From Gangjinia marincola (GTDB lineage Bacteria > Bacteroidota > Bacteroidia > Flavobacteriales > Flavobacteriaceae), in NCBI RefSeq assembly GCF_039523415.1, contig NZ_BAAAFG010000016.1:310001-374000 (forward strand): DNA of 64,000 nt, read 5' to 3'. The translations under genes and the position numbers were made by a program. Numbering within the stretch: the stretch's first letter is position 1; every line of letters begins with the position of its first letter. Of this stretch, positions 52,094 through 59,483 are shown piece by piece. The notes beneath the pieces are model-generated. The model was not told the DNA's origin. It saw only the letters and a list, made by a program, of their open reading frames with translations, and searched no databases.

Positions 52094-54280
52094 TTATCGT
52101 GTAAACAATAATTCTCTGTACTTAGTCAATGGCCAAAGCTCATCGTCTACCAATAATTCTAATTTATCTGCGTGATATCGAATTTCTTCAAAGTATGGTT
52201 TTACTTTGTCGCAATAGGCTACGGCACGTTTTTCAGCATCGTCTATCTTATTCGCTTTTTTACGCTCTTCAATCATATCTGTAATACCGCTATTGATTTT
52301 AGCGATATGCCCAGAGATTTCTTCAATAATTTCCATTTGTTCCTTGGCGTGCTTTTTAAAGCTGGTACCGTAGATGTCTTTTAATCCTTTGACATTCTCG
52401 ATTAACATATTTTGATAGCGAATTGCAGTTGGAATCACGTGATTTCTTGCGATATCACCAAGAATTCTACCTTCAATCTGAATACGCATCGCATATTCTT
52501 CTACCTCAATTTCATGACGGGCTTCAATCTCTACTTTGCTCATTACATTGAGCTCATCGTATAAATCAATCGTCTTTTTAGCTACGCTGGCTTTGAGTGC
52601 CTGCGGAGTGGTTTTGTTGTTGCTCAGTCCGCGTTTTTTAGCTTCCTTTTCCCAAGCCTCGCCGTATCCATCGCCCTCAAAACGAATCTTTTTAGAGTCT
52701 TTGATGTATTCTCTTAAGACATTGAAGATCGCGTCATCTTTCTTCATCTTCTTGTCTTTGATGAGCTTATCAACCTCTACCTTAAATTCTTTTAATTGCT
52801 TAGCAACAATCGCATTTAATACGGTCATGGGTTTAGCACAGTTTGCCGTAGAACCAACCGCACGTAGTTCAAATTTATTCCCTGTAAAGGCGAAAGGTGA
52901 AGTTCGGTTACGGTCTGTGTTGTCTAATAAAATTTCAGGAATCTTACCTACAACATTTAATTTGAGGTCTGTTTTCTCTTGCGGAGAAAGCTTGCCATCA
53001 GTCACTTTTTCCAGCTCATCCAAAACCTCGGTCAATTGAGAACCAATAAATACTGAAATGATTGCAGGAGGTGCCTCATTTGCTCCTAAACGGTGATCAT
53101 TTGATGCACTTGCGATGGCAGATCTTATTAGCTCTTCGTATTCATAAACCGCTTTAATGGTATTTACAAAGAAGGTCAAGAACTGAAGGTTCTTCATTGG
53201 TGTGCTCCCAGGACTCAAGAGATTAACTCCGGTACTGGTTGCTAAACTCCAGTTATTATGTTTTCCAGATCCATTGATCCCAGCAAAAGGCTTTTCATGA
53301 AAAAGTACTTTAAAGTGATGACGCTCTGCCACCTTATCCATCACGTCCATAATTAAGGAGTTGTGATCTACAGCAAGGTTAGCTTCTTCAAAAACGGGAG
53401 CAAGCTCAAATTGATTAGGTGCTACTTCGTTGTGACGGGTTTTCACAGGAATTCCCAATAACATACATTCTGTTTCAAGATCACGCATATAGTTTAATGC
53501 ACGCGTTGGAATGCTACCAAAATAATGATCATCTAATTGTTGCCCTTTAGCAGATGAGTGACCTAATAAAGTTCTTCCTGCAAGTGTAATATCTGGTCGA
53601 GATTGCGCCAATGCACTATCAATTAAGAAATACTCCTGCTCCCACCCTAAGGTTGCAGTTACCTTAGTGACATTCTTATCAAAATATTTTGCAACCGCTG
53701 TTGCGGCACCATCTAAGGCTTGTAAAGATCTTAATAACGGGGTTTTATTATCTAAAGCCTCCCCGGTGTAAGCTACAAAAATGGTTGGAATACAAAGCGT
53801 AGTTCCAAAAACAAATGCAGGTGAAGTTGGATCCCAGGCAGTATATCCACGTGCTTCAAAGGTATTTCTGATTCCGCCGTTTGGAAAACTAGATGCATCG
53901 GGTTCTTGTTGTACTAATTGCCCCCCACCGAATTTTTCAATTACTTGACCATCTTCCATAGCTTCTACAAACGCATCGTGCTTTTCAGCAGTTGCACCTG
54001 TAAGGGGTTGGAACCAGTGGGTGTAGTGAGTAGCTCCTTTTGAGATCGCCCATTCCTTCATCCCGGTAGAAATTTGATCGGCAAGATTTCTATCAATTTT
54101 ATCTCCTTTTTCTACAGCAGAAAGTACCCCGTTATAGGAATCTTTCGTCAAAAATTGACGCATAGTCGTATTGTTAAATACATTATCGCCGTAAAACTCT
54201 GACCTTCTGCGGTCTTCATTAATATGCACCGGAGTTCTATTTTGACTTTCTTTTAATGCCTGAAATCTAATTGTAGCCAT
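52094..54280 (-). CDS. glnN: Glutamine synthetase type III
   Basis: Assimilates ammonia into glutamine. The 728-residue protein is of the large GSIII class common in Bacteroidota. Recognisable segments are FYGDNVFNNTTMRQFL, THWFQPLTGATAEKHD (the GSIII-specific form), LGWEQEYFLID, GIPVKTRHNEVAPNQFELAP, FHEKPFAGINGSGKHNNWSL with the catalytic loop and NRTSPFAFTGNKFELRAVGS. The ATG at 54280 gives the usual MATIRFQALKE start; the frame opens earlier only at a TTG. Together with the P-II/Amt pair at 38.7-40.2 kb it makes up the nitrogen-uptake side of this window. Confidence 0.96.
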   Translation of the reverse strand: MATIRFQALKESQNRTPVHINEDRRRSEFYGDNVFNNTTMRQFLTKDSYNGVLSAVEKGDKIDRNLADQISTGMKEWAISKGATHYTHWFQPLTGATAEKHDAFVEAMEDGQVIEKFGGGQLVQQEPDASSFPNGGIRNTFEARGYTAWDPTSPAFVFGTTLCIPTIFVAYTGEALDNKTPLLRSLQALDGAATAVAKYFDKNVTKVTATLGWEQEYFLIDSALAQSRPDITLAGRTLLGHSSAKGQQLDDHYFGSIPTRALNYMRDLETECMLLGIPVKTRHNEVAPNQFELAPVFEEANLAVDHNSLIMDVMDKVAERHHFKVLFHEKPFAGINGSGKHNNWSLATSTGVNLLSPGSTPMKNLQFLTFFVNTIKAVYEYEELIRSAIASASNDHRLGANEAPPAIISVFIGSQLTEVLDELEKVTDGKLSPQEKTDLKLNVVGKIPEILLDNTDRNRTSPFAFTGNKFELRAVGSTANCAKPMTVLNAIVAKQLKEFKVEVDKLIKDKKMKKDDAIFNVLREYIKDSKKIRFEGDGYGEAWEKEAKKRGLSNNKTTPQALKASVAKKTIDLYDELNVMSKVEIEARHEIEVEEYAMRIQIEGRILGDIARNHVIPTAIRYQNMLIENVKGLKDIYGTSFKKHAKEQMEIIEEISGHIAKINSGITDMIEERKKANKIDDAEKRAVAYCDKVKPYFEEIRYHADKLELLVDDELWPLTKYRELLFTR

Positions 54281-54298
54281 GGTGTATTGATTTATCAA

Positions 54299-54628
54299 TT
54301 TTTAGGTTAATACGGCGCAAAAATACATTTTATTGAATTAGACCCCTTTATTTTAATGTTAAGTTATTAAAATAATATGCTTATTTTTCAACAGACCCCC
54401 TTTTTAAGATGGTAGAGTATATAATTTGGAGTGTTGAATGCAGATTTTAGATTTTGGGATTTGGGATTTGGGATTTAGCATGTTCTGATGAGAAAGAATC
54501 TCTTATTTACCCTATTCTAGAACAGAGGTATTTTACAATAAATATTAACCGCGCAGGTAGATATCTTGGATAATCATATATCCCTTGAAAAGATACCCGC
54601 CTATGCGGGTATGATAAAATTCTACACC
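54299..54628. other. Intergenic region with short tandem repeat and hairpin
   Basis: No gene was found. A GGGATTT unit occurs three times in tandem around 54455-54477. The hairpin ATACCCGC-CTAT-GCGGGTAT (54594-54613) is followed on the minus strand by CTTTTC, so it may also act as a terminator for the hydrolase gene that ends at 54629. The element resembles the REP-like palindromes near 50.4-50.8 kb. Confidence 0.6.
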
Positions 54629-55741
54629 CTAGAACCGCTCATTAATCCATGCTGCGATTAACTCTAGTACCGAAGGCGAAATGGTTTGTTTGATTTGAGC
54701 ATACTCAAGGGCGGAGCCCGTTGTCGCTTCTTGAAACAAATGGTTCAAGCCTTCTAATTCTTTTACCGTAACATCCTTACTAGGAGATGAAGCTAAAGCA
54801 TTTTTAATCTGTGGAAGATTCACCTCTGCAATTACCTGCACATCAAGTGATCCATTAATAGCCAATACCGGCACAGTAATTTTCTTTAAATATTCTTGTG
54901 GATCCAATCTAAAAAATTCATACATCCACGGATCTTTGTGAAAGCTCATTTGTGCAGACAACAAATCCATATTATATGCCTGTTGTAAAAAAGAAGAGAG
55001 CGAGTCTCTTTTTTGCTTCCAGGCGCTTTTTATTTCTTTATCTAATCCTAATGTGTCATTTTTTTGACGGATTTTATGTGCTATAATAGCAATAAAATCC
55101 GCATTGAGTTTTGCGACTTCTGGATTTGCTCCTTGTAGGGCAGTACTTTTTTCGACTTGTGTGCTAAGTACTCTACCACCATCTAATCCGGGGCCTGCCA
55201 TCATCACAACATAGGCAACATCGGTATTGCGCGAAGCCACCATAGGAGCTATGAGGCCACCTTCACTGTGACCAATTAAGCCGATTTTCTTTTTATTGAT
55301 GTCTTTGCGTGTGTTTAAATATGAGATAGCTGCTTCAACATCTGTGGAGAAGTCGGCCGAGGTTGATCCTTTAAATTCTCCTTCGCTTTCTGCTACTCCG
55401 CGTTCATCATACCTCAAAACAGCAATGCCTTGACGCACTAAATGATCTGCCAGCACCAAATAATATTCATGTCCTAGTAAGGTTCCGTTGCGGTTTTGGG
55501 GTCCTGAGCCTGAGATGATAATGGCTACCGGAGCTTTTTTAGATTTTTCGGGTAGAAAAAGAGTTCCGGCGAGTTGAATATCTTCGGCATCAGCATTTTT
55601 AAACACTACTTCTTCTACCGTGTACGGGAAAGGTGCAACAGGAGTTTGAGGTTTAACATCTTGAGAAAAAGCTTCCGCGAAAGCGAGAAATATTACTACT
55701 GTACTAATGAGTACTTTTTGAGGTGAAAATGAAGTATCCAT
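54629..55741 (-). CDS. Exported alpha/beta hydrolase (serine hydrolase)
   Basis: A 370-residue protein with an N-terminal signal peptide (ending at AFAEAFSQ). It matches the group of secreted dienelactone-hydrolase-like/peptidase-S9-like enzymes with IISGSGPQNRNG (oxyanion region), VLRYDERGVAES, the nucleophile LIGHSEGGLIA, an acid in LAINGSLDVQV and histidine in LEGLNHLFQEA. The substrate is unknown, possibly short esters or peptides. It contains one copy of CTCGCTTTCGCGGAAG inside the signal-peptide codons. Only 23 bp separate it from the sdpI gene, same direction, so all three genes (sdpR-sdpI-hydrolase) may form one unit. Confidence 0.87.
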   Translation of the reverse strand: MDTSFSPQKVLISTVVIFLAFAEAFSQDVKPQTPVAPFPYTVEEVVFKNADAEDIQLAGTLFLPEKSKKAPVAIIISGSGPQNRNGTLLGHEYYLVLADHLVRQGIAVLRYDERGVAESEGEFKGSTSADFSTDVEAAISYLNTRKDINKKKIGLIGHSEGGLIAPMVASRNTDVAYVVMMAGPGLDGGRVLSTQVEKSTALQGANPEVAKLNADFIAIIAHKIRQKNDTLGLDKEIKSAWKQKRDSLSSFLQQAYNMDLLSAQMSFHKDPWMYEFFRLDPQEYLKKITVPVLAINGSLDVQVIAEVNLPQIKNALASSPSKDVTVKELEGLNHLFQEATTGSALEYAQIKQTISPSVLELIAAWINERF

Positions 55742-55764
55742 GTGTCGTTGGTTAATTTTTTTTT

Positions 55765-56409
55765 TTACTGTTCTTGTTTAAATAAAATGTACGAATATCC
55801 TACTGTGGTAAGGACAAGTACCGTGGTAACGACCAAAACTAATGTTGAGTTTAGCTGGGGTGAAAAAAGTAGACTTGTCAAAATTAATACTACTCCAGAG
55901 ATCAGAAAAAGCTTGCCTCCTAACTGATGGGTTTTCTTCCATACCGTTTCACTTTCTAGTGTCCAGGGTGTTCTAATCCCAATGAAATAATTGTGCTTTA
56001 TGGTTTTGAAATAATTGCCCAACACCGCAAATAAAAGACCGATTAAGAAATAAAGTGTATTTGGATTTGACAGTGATTCCTGTTTAGTAGAATAGAGTAT
56101 GTAAAGGGTGATTGCCGTCATTAAAACCACAATGAACATTTTTAATGAATGGTACTTACTTCCCATTTTTTTAAGTTGACCCTTTGGATCTATATAGGGA
56201 ATAATTAAAAAAAGGACATAGGTTAACACTGAGGTAAGGAGAGGCAGAAACAATAAAGTTGATTTGTTGCTCCAGCCATCAATTTCTCCTGCACCATTCC
56301 AATGCGTAAGAACCGTTTGAGGCAAGTCGCCCCAAATAAAGCCAAGGTAGAGATAAGGAAGAAGAATAATGACGATAAGAGGTAATTCACGTTTTAAGTT
56401 AAATTGCAT
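55765..56409 (-). CDS. sdpI: SdpI-family immunity-like membrane protein
   Basis: A 214-residue protein with about six membrane helices and the SdpI/DUF1648 layout. The N-terminal domain has VLTHWNGAGEIDGWSNKST, the DUF1648 hallmark, and the C-terminal domain IGIRTPWTLESETVWKKTHQLGG, the SdpI hallmark with its conserved tryptophans. In Bacillus subtilis SdpI protects against the SdpC toxin and sequesters SdpR. No sdpABC genes are present nearby. The gene is 2 bp downstream of sdpR. Confidence 0.92.
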   Translation of the reverse strand: MQFNLKRELPLIVIILLPYLYLGFIWGDLPQTVLTHWNGAGEIDGWSNKSTLLFLPLLTSVLTYVLFLIIPYIDPKGQLKKMGSKYHSLKMFIVVLMTAITLYILYSTKQESLSNPNTLYFLIGLLFAVLGNYFKTIKHNYFIGIRTPWTLESETVWKKTHQLGGKLFLISGVVLILTSLLFSPQLNSTLVLVVTTVLVLTTVGYSYILFKQEQ

Positions 56410-56411
56410 CG

Positions 56412-56666
56412 CTAATGTTTTAAGGTTAATATCCAGGTGAGCATATCTTCTAAAATGGTTGTATTAAGCGAGTAGACTACAAACTGCCCTTTTTTTTCCG
56501 CTTCGACAAGTTCGGCTCTTTTCAATAAATCTAAATGATGGGAAATACTGGGCTTTGACATATTGAAACCGTCGGCTATTTCTCCTGCAGTCAATTCATT
56601 TTCTTTGAGCATTTCTAAAATTTTTCTTCGCGTAGGGTCATTCAGTGCTTTAAAAAGCTGTTGCAT
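56412..56666 (-). CDS. sdpR: ArsR-family autorepressor SdpR-like
   Basis: An 84-residue winged-helix DNA-binding protein of the ArsR type: ALNDPTRRKILEMLKENELTAGEIADGF, then the recognition helix MSKPSISHHLDLLKRAEL and wing VEAEKKGQFVVYSLN. No metal-binding cysteines are present, which agrees with SdpR rather than an arsenic sensor. It is directly followed by sdpI (2-bp gap), the classical sdpRI arrangement. It is likely an autorepressor released when SdpI recruits it to the membrane, as shown in Bacillus; whether that holds here is inference. Confidence 0.92.
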   Translation of the reverse strand: MQQLFKALNDPTRRKILEMLKENELTAGEIADGFNMSKPSISHHLDLLKRAELVEAEKKGQFVVYSLNTTILEDMLTWILTLKH

Positions 56667-56739
56667 TAATTTAATATTTAGATAAATATCTAATTAATAA
56701 ATTGAAAAAGCAAATGTATAATACATAAACTTTGATTGA

Positions 56740-57687
56740 TCAACCTTTAATAAACGCCAACGCAATAAAAATAGCATACCCTCCAAAAAGGATAGCCCCC
56801 TTATAGCGACCTAAGGAGTGGGCTTTTGGCAAAAAAACCAGCGGAAGCAATACAACCGCAAAACCTAGCATCCACAGAATATCATTGGATAAAATAGCTT
56901 GCGATTTCATTGAAATGGGATGTATTATAGCTGTAATTCCTAATACAGAACCTATATTAAAGATATTTGATCCTATTAAATTACCAAGGGATAAAGCGCG
57001 TTCTTTTTTAAGTGCTGCAATGACAGATGCGGCCAGCTCTGGCACACTGGTCCCCATTGCAATCATGGTGACTCCTATGACGCGGTCACTCACTCCTAAA
57101 TACGTAGCGATACCTACTGCTCCATCAACTAACCACTCTGATCCATAATATAAGGCTGTTGCACCTATACCTAACCATAGTGTTATTTTTATATTAGATA
57201 TACCAGATAACTCTTCATTAATATCTTCATGATTTGTGGGTGCGTTTTTTGATCTTTTGATAAGCAATGCCAAATACAATGCTAATGCAATAAGTAAAAG
57301 TACTCCTTCTAAGCGAGAAAGCACTCCGTCATTATGCAAGCACACGTACAATCCAATTGAAAAAAGAAGCATTACCGGCCAATTAAAACGCAAAAAATCG
57401 CGATCAATCGCTAAACTGGAAATGATTGCTGTGATTCCCAGAACCAATCCAATATTGGCACTGTTGGACCCTATGACATTGGTTAATGAAATATCTGAAA
57501 ATCCATTAAGAGCGGCATTTAAACTTACCAAAAGCTCTGGAGCCGAAGTTGCAAAAGAAACCACGGTAAGACCGATGACCATTTTAGAAATATTGAGCTT
57601 AAAAGACAATGCAACAGCAGAGCGAACCAAAAACTCACCCCCCACCACCAAAAGTGTTAATCCTATAAACATCCAAACGATACCCAT
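56740..57687 (-). CDS. Calcium/sodium antiporter (CaCA family)
   Basis: A 315-residue membrane protein with two inverted alpha repeats, each with ion-binding residues: SFATSAPELLVSLNAAL followed by NVIGSNSANIGLVLG, and MGTSVPELAASVIAALK followed by NLIGSNIFNIGSVLG. About ten helices. The SAPEL and SVPEL motifs match the YrbG-like branch, which moves Ca2+ out in exchange for Na+ or H+. It stands alone, 73 bp from sdpR on the same strand. Ion specificity is by family. Confidence 0.94.
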   Translation of the reverse strand: MGIVWMFIGLTLLVVGGEFLVRSAVALSFKLNISKMVIGLTVVSFATSAPELLVSLNAALNGFSDISLTNVIGSNSANIGLVLGITAIISSLAIDRDFLRFNWPVMLLFSIGLYVCLHNDGVLSRLEGVLLLIALALYLALLIKRSKNAPTNHEDINEELSGISNIKITLWLGIGATALYYGSEWLVDGAVGIATYLGVSDRVIGVTMIAMGTSVPELAASVIAALKKERALSLGNLIGSNIFNIGSVLGITAIIHPISMKSQAILSNDILWMLGFAVVLLPLVFLPKAHSLGRYKGAILFGGYAIFIALAFIKG

Positions 57688-58074
57688 AATCTATTTTAAT
57701 CTGAATGCGAAGATAGGTGTTGAATAGAATAAAACCCATTAATACATAAGATGGAAAAAGATATTTTTGGAACCACTCTAATGATGAAATCCTCAAAATA
57801 TCTTCTTTTTCAAACGAAATCTACCTTGGTTTAGAAAAACAACCTTAAAAAGCCTCTTGAATTATTACAGTCCATAATACATAAGTCAAAATAAACTAAT
57901 TTTTTAAACATTTTACAAGGCTCTATTATAAAATCCAATATGTATTGTATTAATTTACTTACAATTTAGTATTCAATTTCATAGAATTTCTCTTTTTCTT
58001 TTGTGGGAACCAAATCCTTCTTTCATATTGCCCCCATCAAAACAAAAAACAACTAATAAATCAAAACTATTATT
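57688..58074. other. Intergenic region without a recognised gene
   Basis: This 387-bp AT-rich stretch separates the antiporter gene from the first of three tiny ORFs. No repeat and no hairpin of note was found. TTG at 58001-58003 and a TATTG at 58026 would be a poor promoter for the 38-codon ORF at 58075. Confidence 0.5.
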
Positions 58075-58191
58075 ATGAAAACTACAACAAAACAAGTATC
58101 CAAAAGAAATCGAATATTAGGCGTATACCTCCTTACGGTGAGTTCCTTTTTTGTGAGTTATACACTAAGCCTTTTAATTCACCTTGCTTAA
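58075..58191 (+). CDS. 38-residue single-helix membrane peptide
   Basis: An ATG at 58075 opens a 38-codon frame with a basic N-terminus (MKTTTKQVSKRNRILG) and one hydrophobic helix (VYLLTVSSFFVSYTLSLLIHLA). The leader before it, ending ACTATTATT, has the same ACTATTATT-ATGAAAA junction as the T9SS protein gene at 32362, which supports the ATG. A second, 13-codon frame (MISLIQQLLELIF) starts 9 bp after its stop. No family is recognised. It could be a membrane-acting small peptide or simply a short chance ORF. Confidence 0.45.
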   Translation: MKTTTKQVSKRNRILGVYLLTVSSFFVSYTLSLLIHLA

Positions 58192-58420
58192 TTTATTACC
58201 ATGATTTCACTCATCCAACAACTTCTTGAACTGATTTTTTAATGATCAGATTGACCTTTATGGCATGACTTATTCGTTGTGCCACTGACTAAATAATTAA
58301 CTTTTAACGTTTATATGTATGATTACACTACTAAATATTTTATTGGATGTTATTTTTGTTCTTTAATAAGAACTGGAAAATACTGTAAGCGCGCGCAGTA
58401 TGATTCTAACATTACATCAT

Positions 58421-58575
58421 ATGAAAAAAAAAAGATTTTCACACTTTTAGCTGGTTTAAATCGAAAGATGCTTCCCAGCTATACTAAAAAAGAGCTGGAT
58501 CTAGCTAATGCGACTAAAGCACAACTTGCCTTGATTGCCTATCGTTATTGGGTTACCAAAAATGCATTAGACTAA
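58421..58575 (+). CDS. Small conserved-looking protein, apparently frameshifted at a 10-A tract
   Basis: ATG at 58421 is followed by ten A residues. As read, it gives MKKKRFSHF and stops; with one more A the frame runs KIFTLLAGLNRKMLPSYTKK, then ELDLANATKAQLALIAYRY and WVTKNALD, a sequence of about 50 residues. I recall this shape (LPSxTKKxLDLxKAxxxQLAxIxYRYxVTxxALD) from small flavobacterial proteins that begin close to MKKIF. The same C-terminal frame is also open from an ATG at 58315 (86 residues), but that extension has no such look and contains a TATTTTTG -7-like box at 58351-58358. Either the homopolymer is miscounted, or slippage on it joins the frames. Confidence 0.5.
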
Positions 58576-59087
58576 TACTGTTTCAAGGAATGGATAGAAA
58601 ATTTTTCTATTCGATCTCGGCCGTTTAAAAAAGATAATTCCAGTAAGAAATTGCACTGCACAACTTCTCCCCCTAATTTCTCTACTATTTTAATGGCAGC
58701 TTCCATTGTTCCACCGGTAGCCAATACATCATCATGTAGCACTACGCTATCACCTGGTTGAATTGAATCTGCATGGATCTCAATCTGATCCTCACCATAC
58801 TCCAATCCATAAGATTGACTTAGTGTCTTATGCGGAAGTTTTCCTTTTTTCCTTATCGGAATAAATCCTACGTTCAATTCGGCTGCCAGTCGACTACCAA
58901 AGAAAAAACCACGTGCCTCAATGCCAATGACCTTGTCAATTCGTTTTTCCCGAAGCGATTTTGCTAACATAGAAACACAACTTGCCGAAGCATTTGGATC
59001 AGCTAATAGCGGAGTAATATCTTTAAACATAATGCCCTGAGAGGGAAAATTAGGAACATCTCTAATATATTGATCTAAGTCTATCAT
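58572..59087 (-). CDS. apt: Adenine phosphoribosyltransferase
   Basis: Salvages adenine to AMP with PRPP. The 171-residue protein has the N-terminal FPSQGIMFKDITPLLADP, the adenine-binding GIEARGFFFGSRLA, the flexible-loop region IPIRKKGKLPHKTLSQSYGLEYG and the PRPP loop VVLHDDVLATGGTMEAA. ELSFLNGRDRI follows. All segments are intact. The gene is convergent with the small gene at 58421-58575 (4-bp overlap with its end) and divergent from tRNA-Arg(ACG). Confidence 0.96.
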   Translation of the reverse strand: MIDLDQYIRDVPNFPSQGIMFKDITPLLADPNASASCVSMLAKSLREKRIDKVIGIEARGFFFGSRLAAELNVGFIPIRKKGKLPHKTLSQSYGLEYGEDQIEIHADSIQPGDSVVLHDDVLATGGTMEAAIKIVEKLGGEVVQCNFLLELSFLNGRDRIEKFSIHSLKQY

Positions 59088-59102
59088 TTTAGCAGCTTAT
59101 TT

Positions 59103-59132
59103 TTGCCGACAAGATAAAAAGAATTATATTTG
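59103..59132 (+). promoter_or_regulatory. Promoter of tRNA-Arg(ACG)
   Basis: TTG (59103-59105) and TATATTTG (59125-59132) with 19 bp between them match the Bacteroidota sigma-factor consensus in full. The tRNA begins at 59146, 13 nt after the -7 box, as expected for a stable RNA. Confidence 0.8.
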
Positions 59133-59145
59133 CTGCCCTTTAAAA

Positions 59146-59219
59146 GGCCTCGTAGCATAACTGAATAGTGCACCACATTACGGCTGTGGAGGTTGCAGGT
59201 TTGAATCCTGCCGAGGTCA
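59146..59219 (+). tRNA. tRNA-Arg, anticodon ACG
   Basis: A 74-nt cloverleaf. The acceptor stem is GGCCTCG / CGAGGTC with discriminator A, the D stem GCAT/GTGC and the anticodon stem CCACA/TGTGG with the loop TTACGGC (anticodon ACG, to be read as inosine for CGU, CGC, CGA). The variable loop is AGGTT and the T stem GCAGG/CCTGC. No CCA is encoded. As in the other tRNA-Arg here, the loops read CTGAATA and TTTGAAT (A19-U56). The 15-48 pair is A-U here and G-C in the TCG tRNA. Confidence 0.94.
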
Positions 59220-59240
59220 CGAATGAATATTTCAATAAGG

Positions 59241-59274
59241 AAAAACGCCAAGCTTGCTTGAGCGTTTTTTGTTT
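59241..59274 (+). terminator. Terminator of tRNA-Arg(ACG)
   Basis: AAAAACGC and GCGTTTTTT flank an inner stem CAAGC-TT-GCTTG. The outer stem ends in a run of six T. It lies 21 bp after the tRNA. Confidence 0.8.
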
Positions 59275-59483
59275 GAGATATTTTCAAAGCGGAGCTTTAA
59301 GGATGCGCAGCAATCCTGCACTACTTTGATGATTACCTTCTATACTTCTTATTATGCCTTAACTTTTTTTCAAATGTTTCTCAAAGCGGAGCTCTGTCAG
59401 GATCACCGAAGGTAGTACTGAAACTGACCTTGCGGGATACTCCAGCCGCACCAGACTGTTCATGCTTAAGTTTGAGTAGATCA

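Noticed and set aside
54629..57687. Complete SDP toxin system
   Set aside because: Only the regulator and immunity-like genes are present; no sdpA, sdpB or sdpC was found in the window.
58315..58575. The 86-residue reading of the small gene
   Set aside because: The first 40 residues look like translated non-coding DNA and contain a -7-like promoter box; only the C-terminal half resembles a protein.
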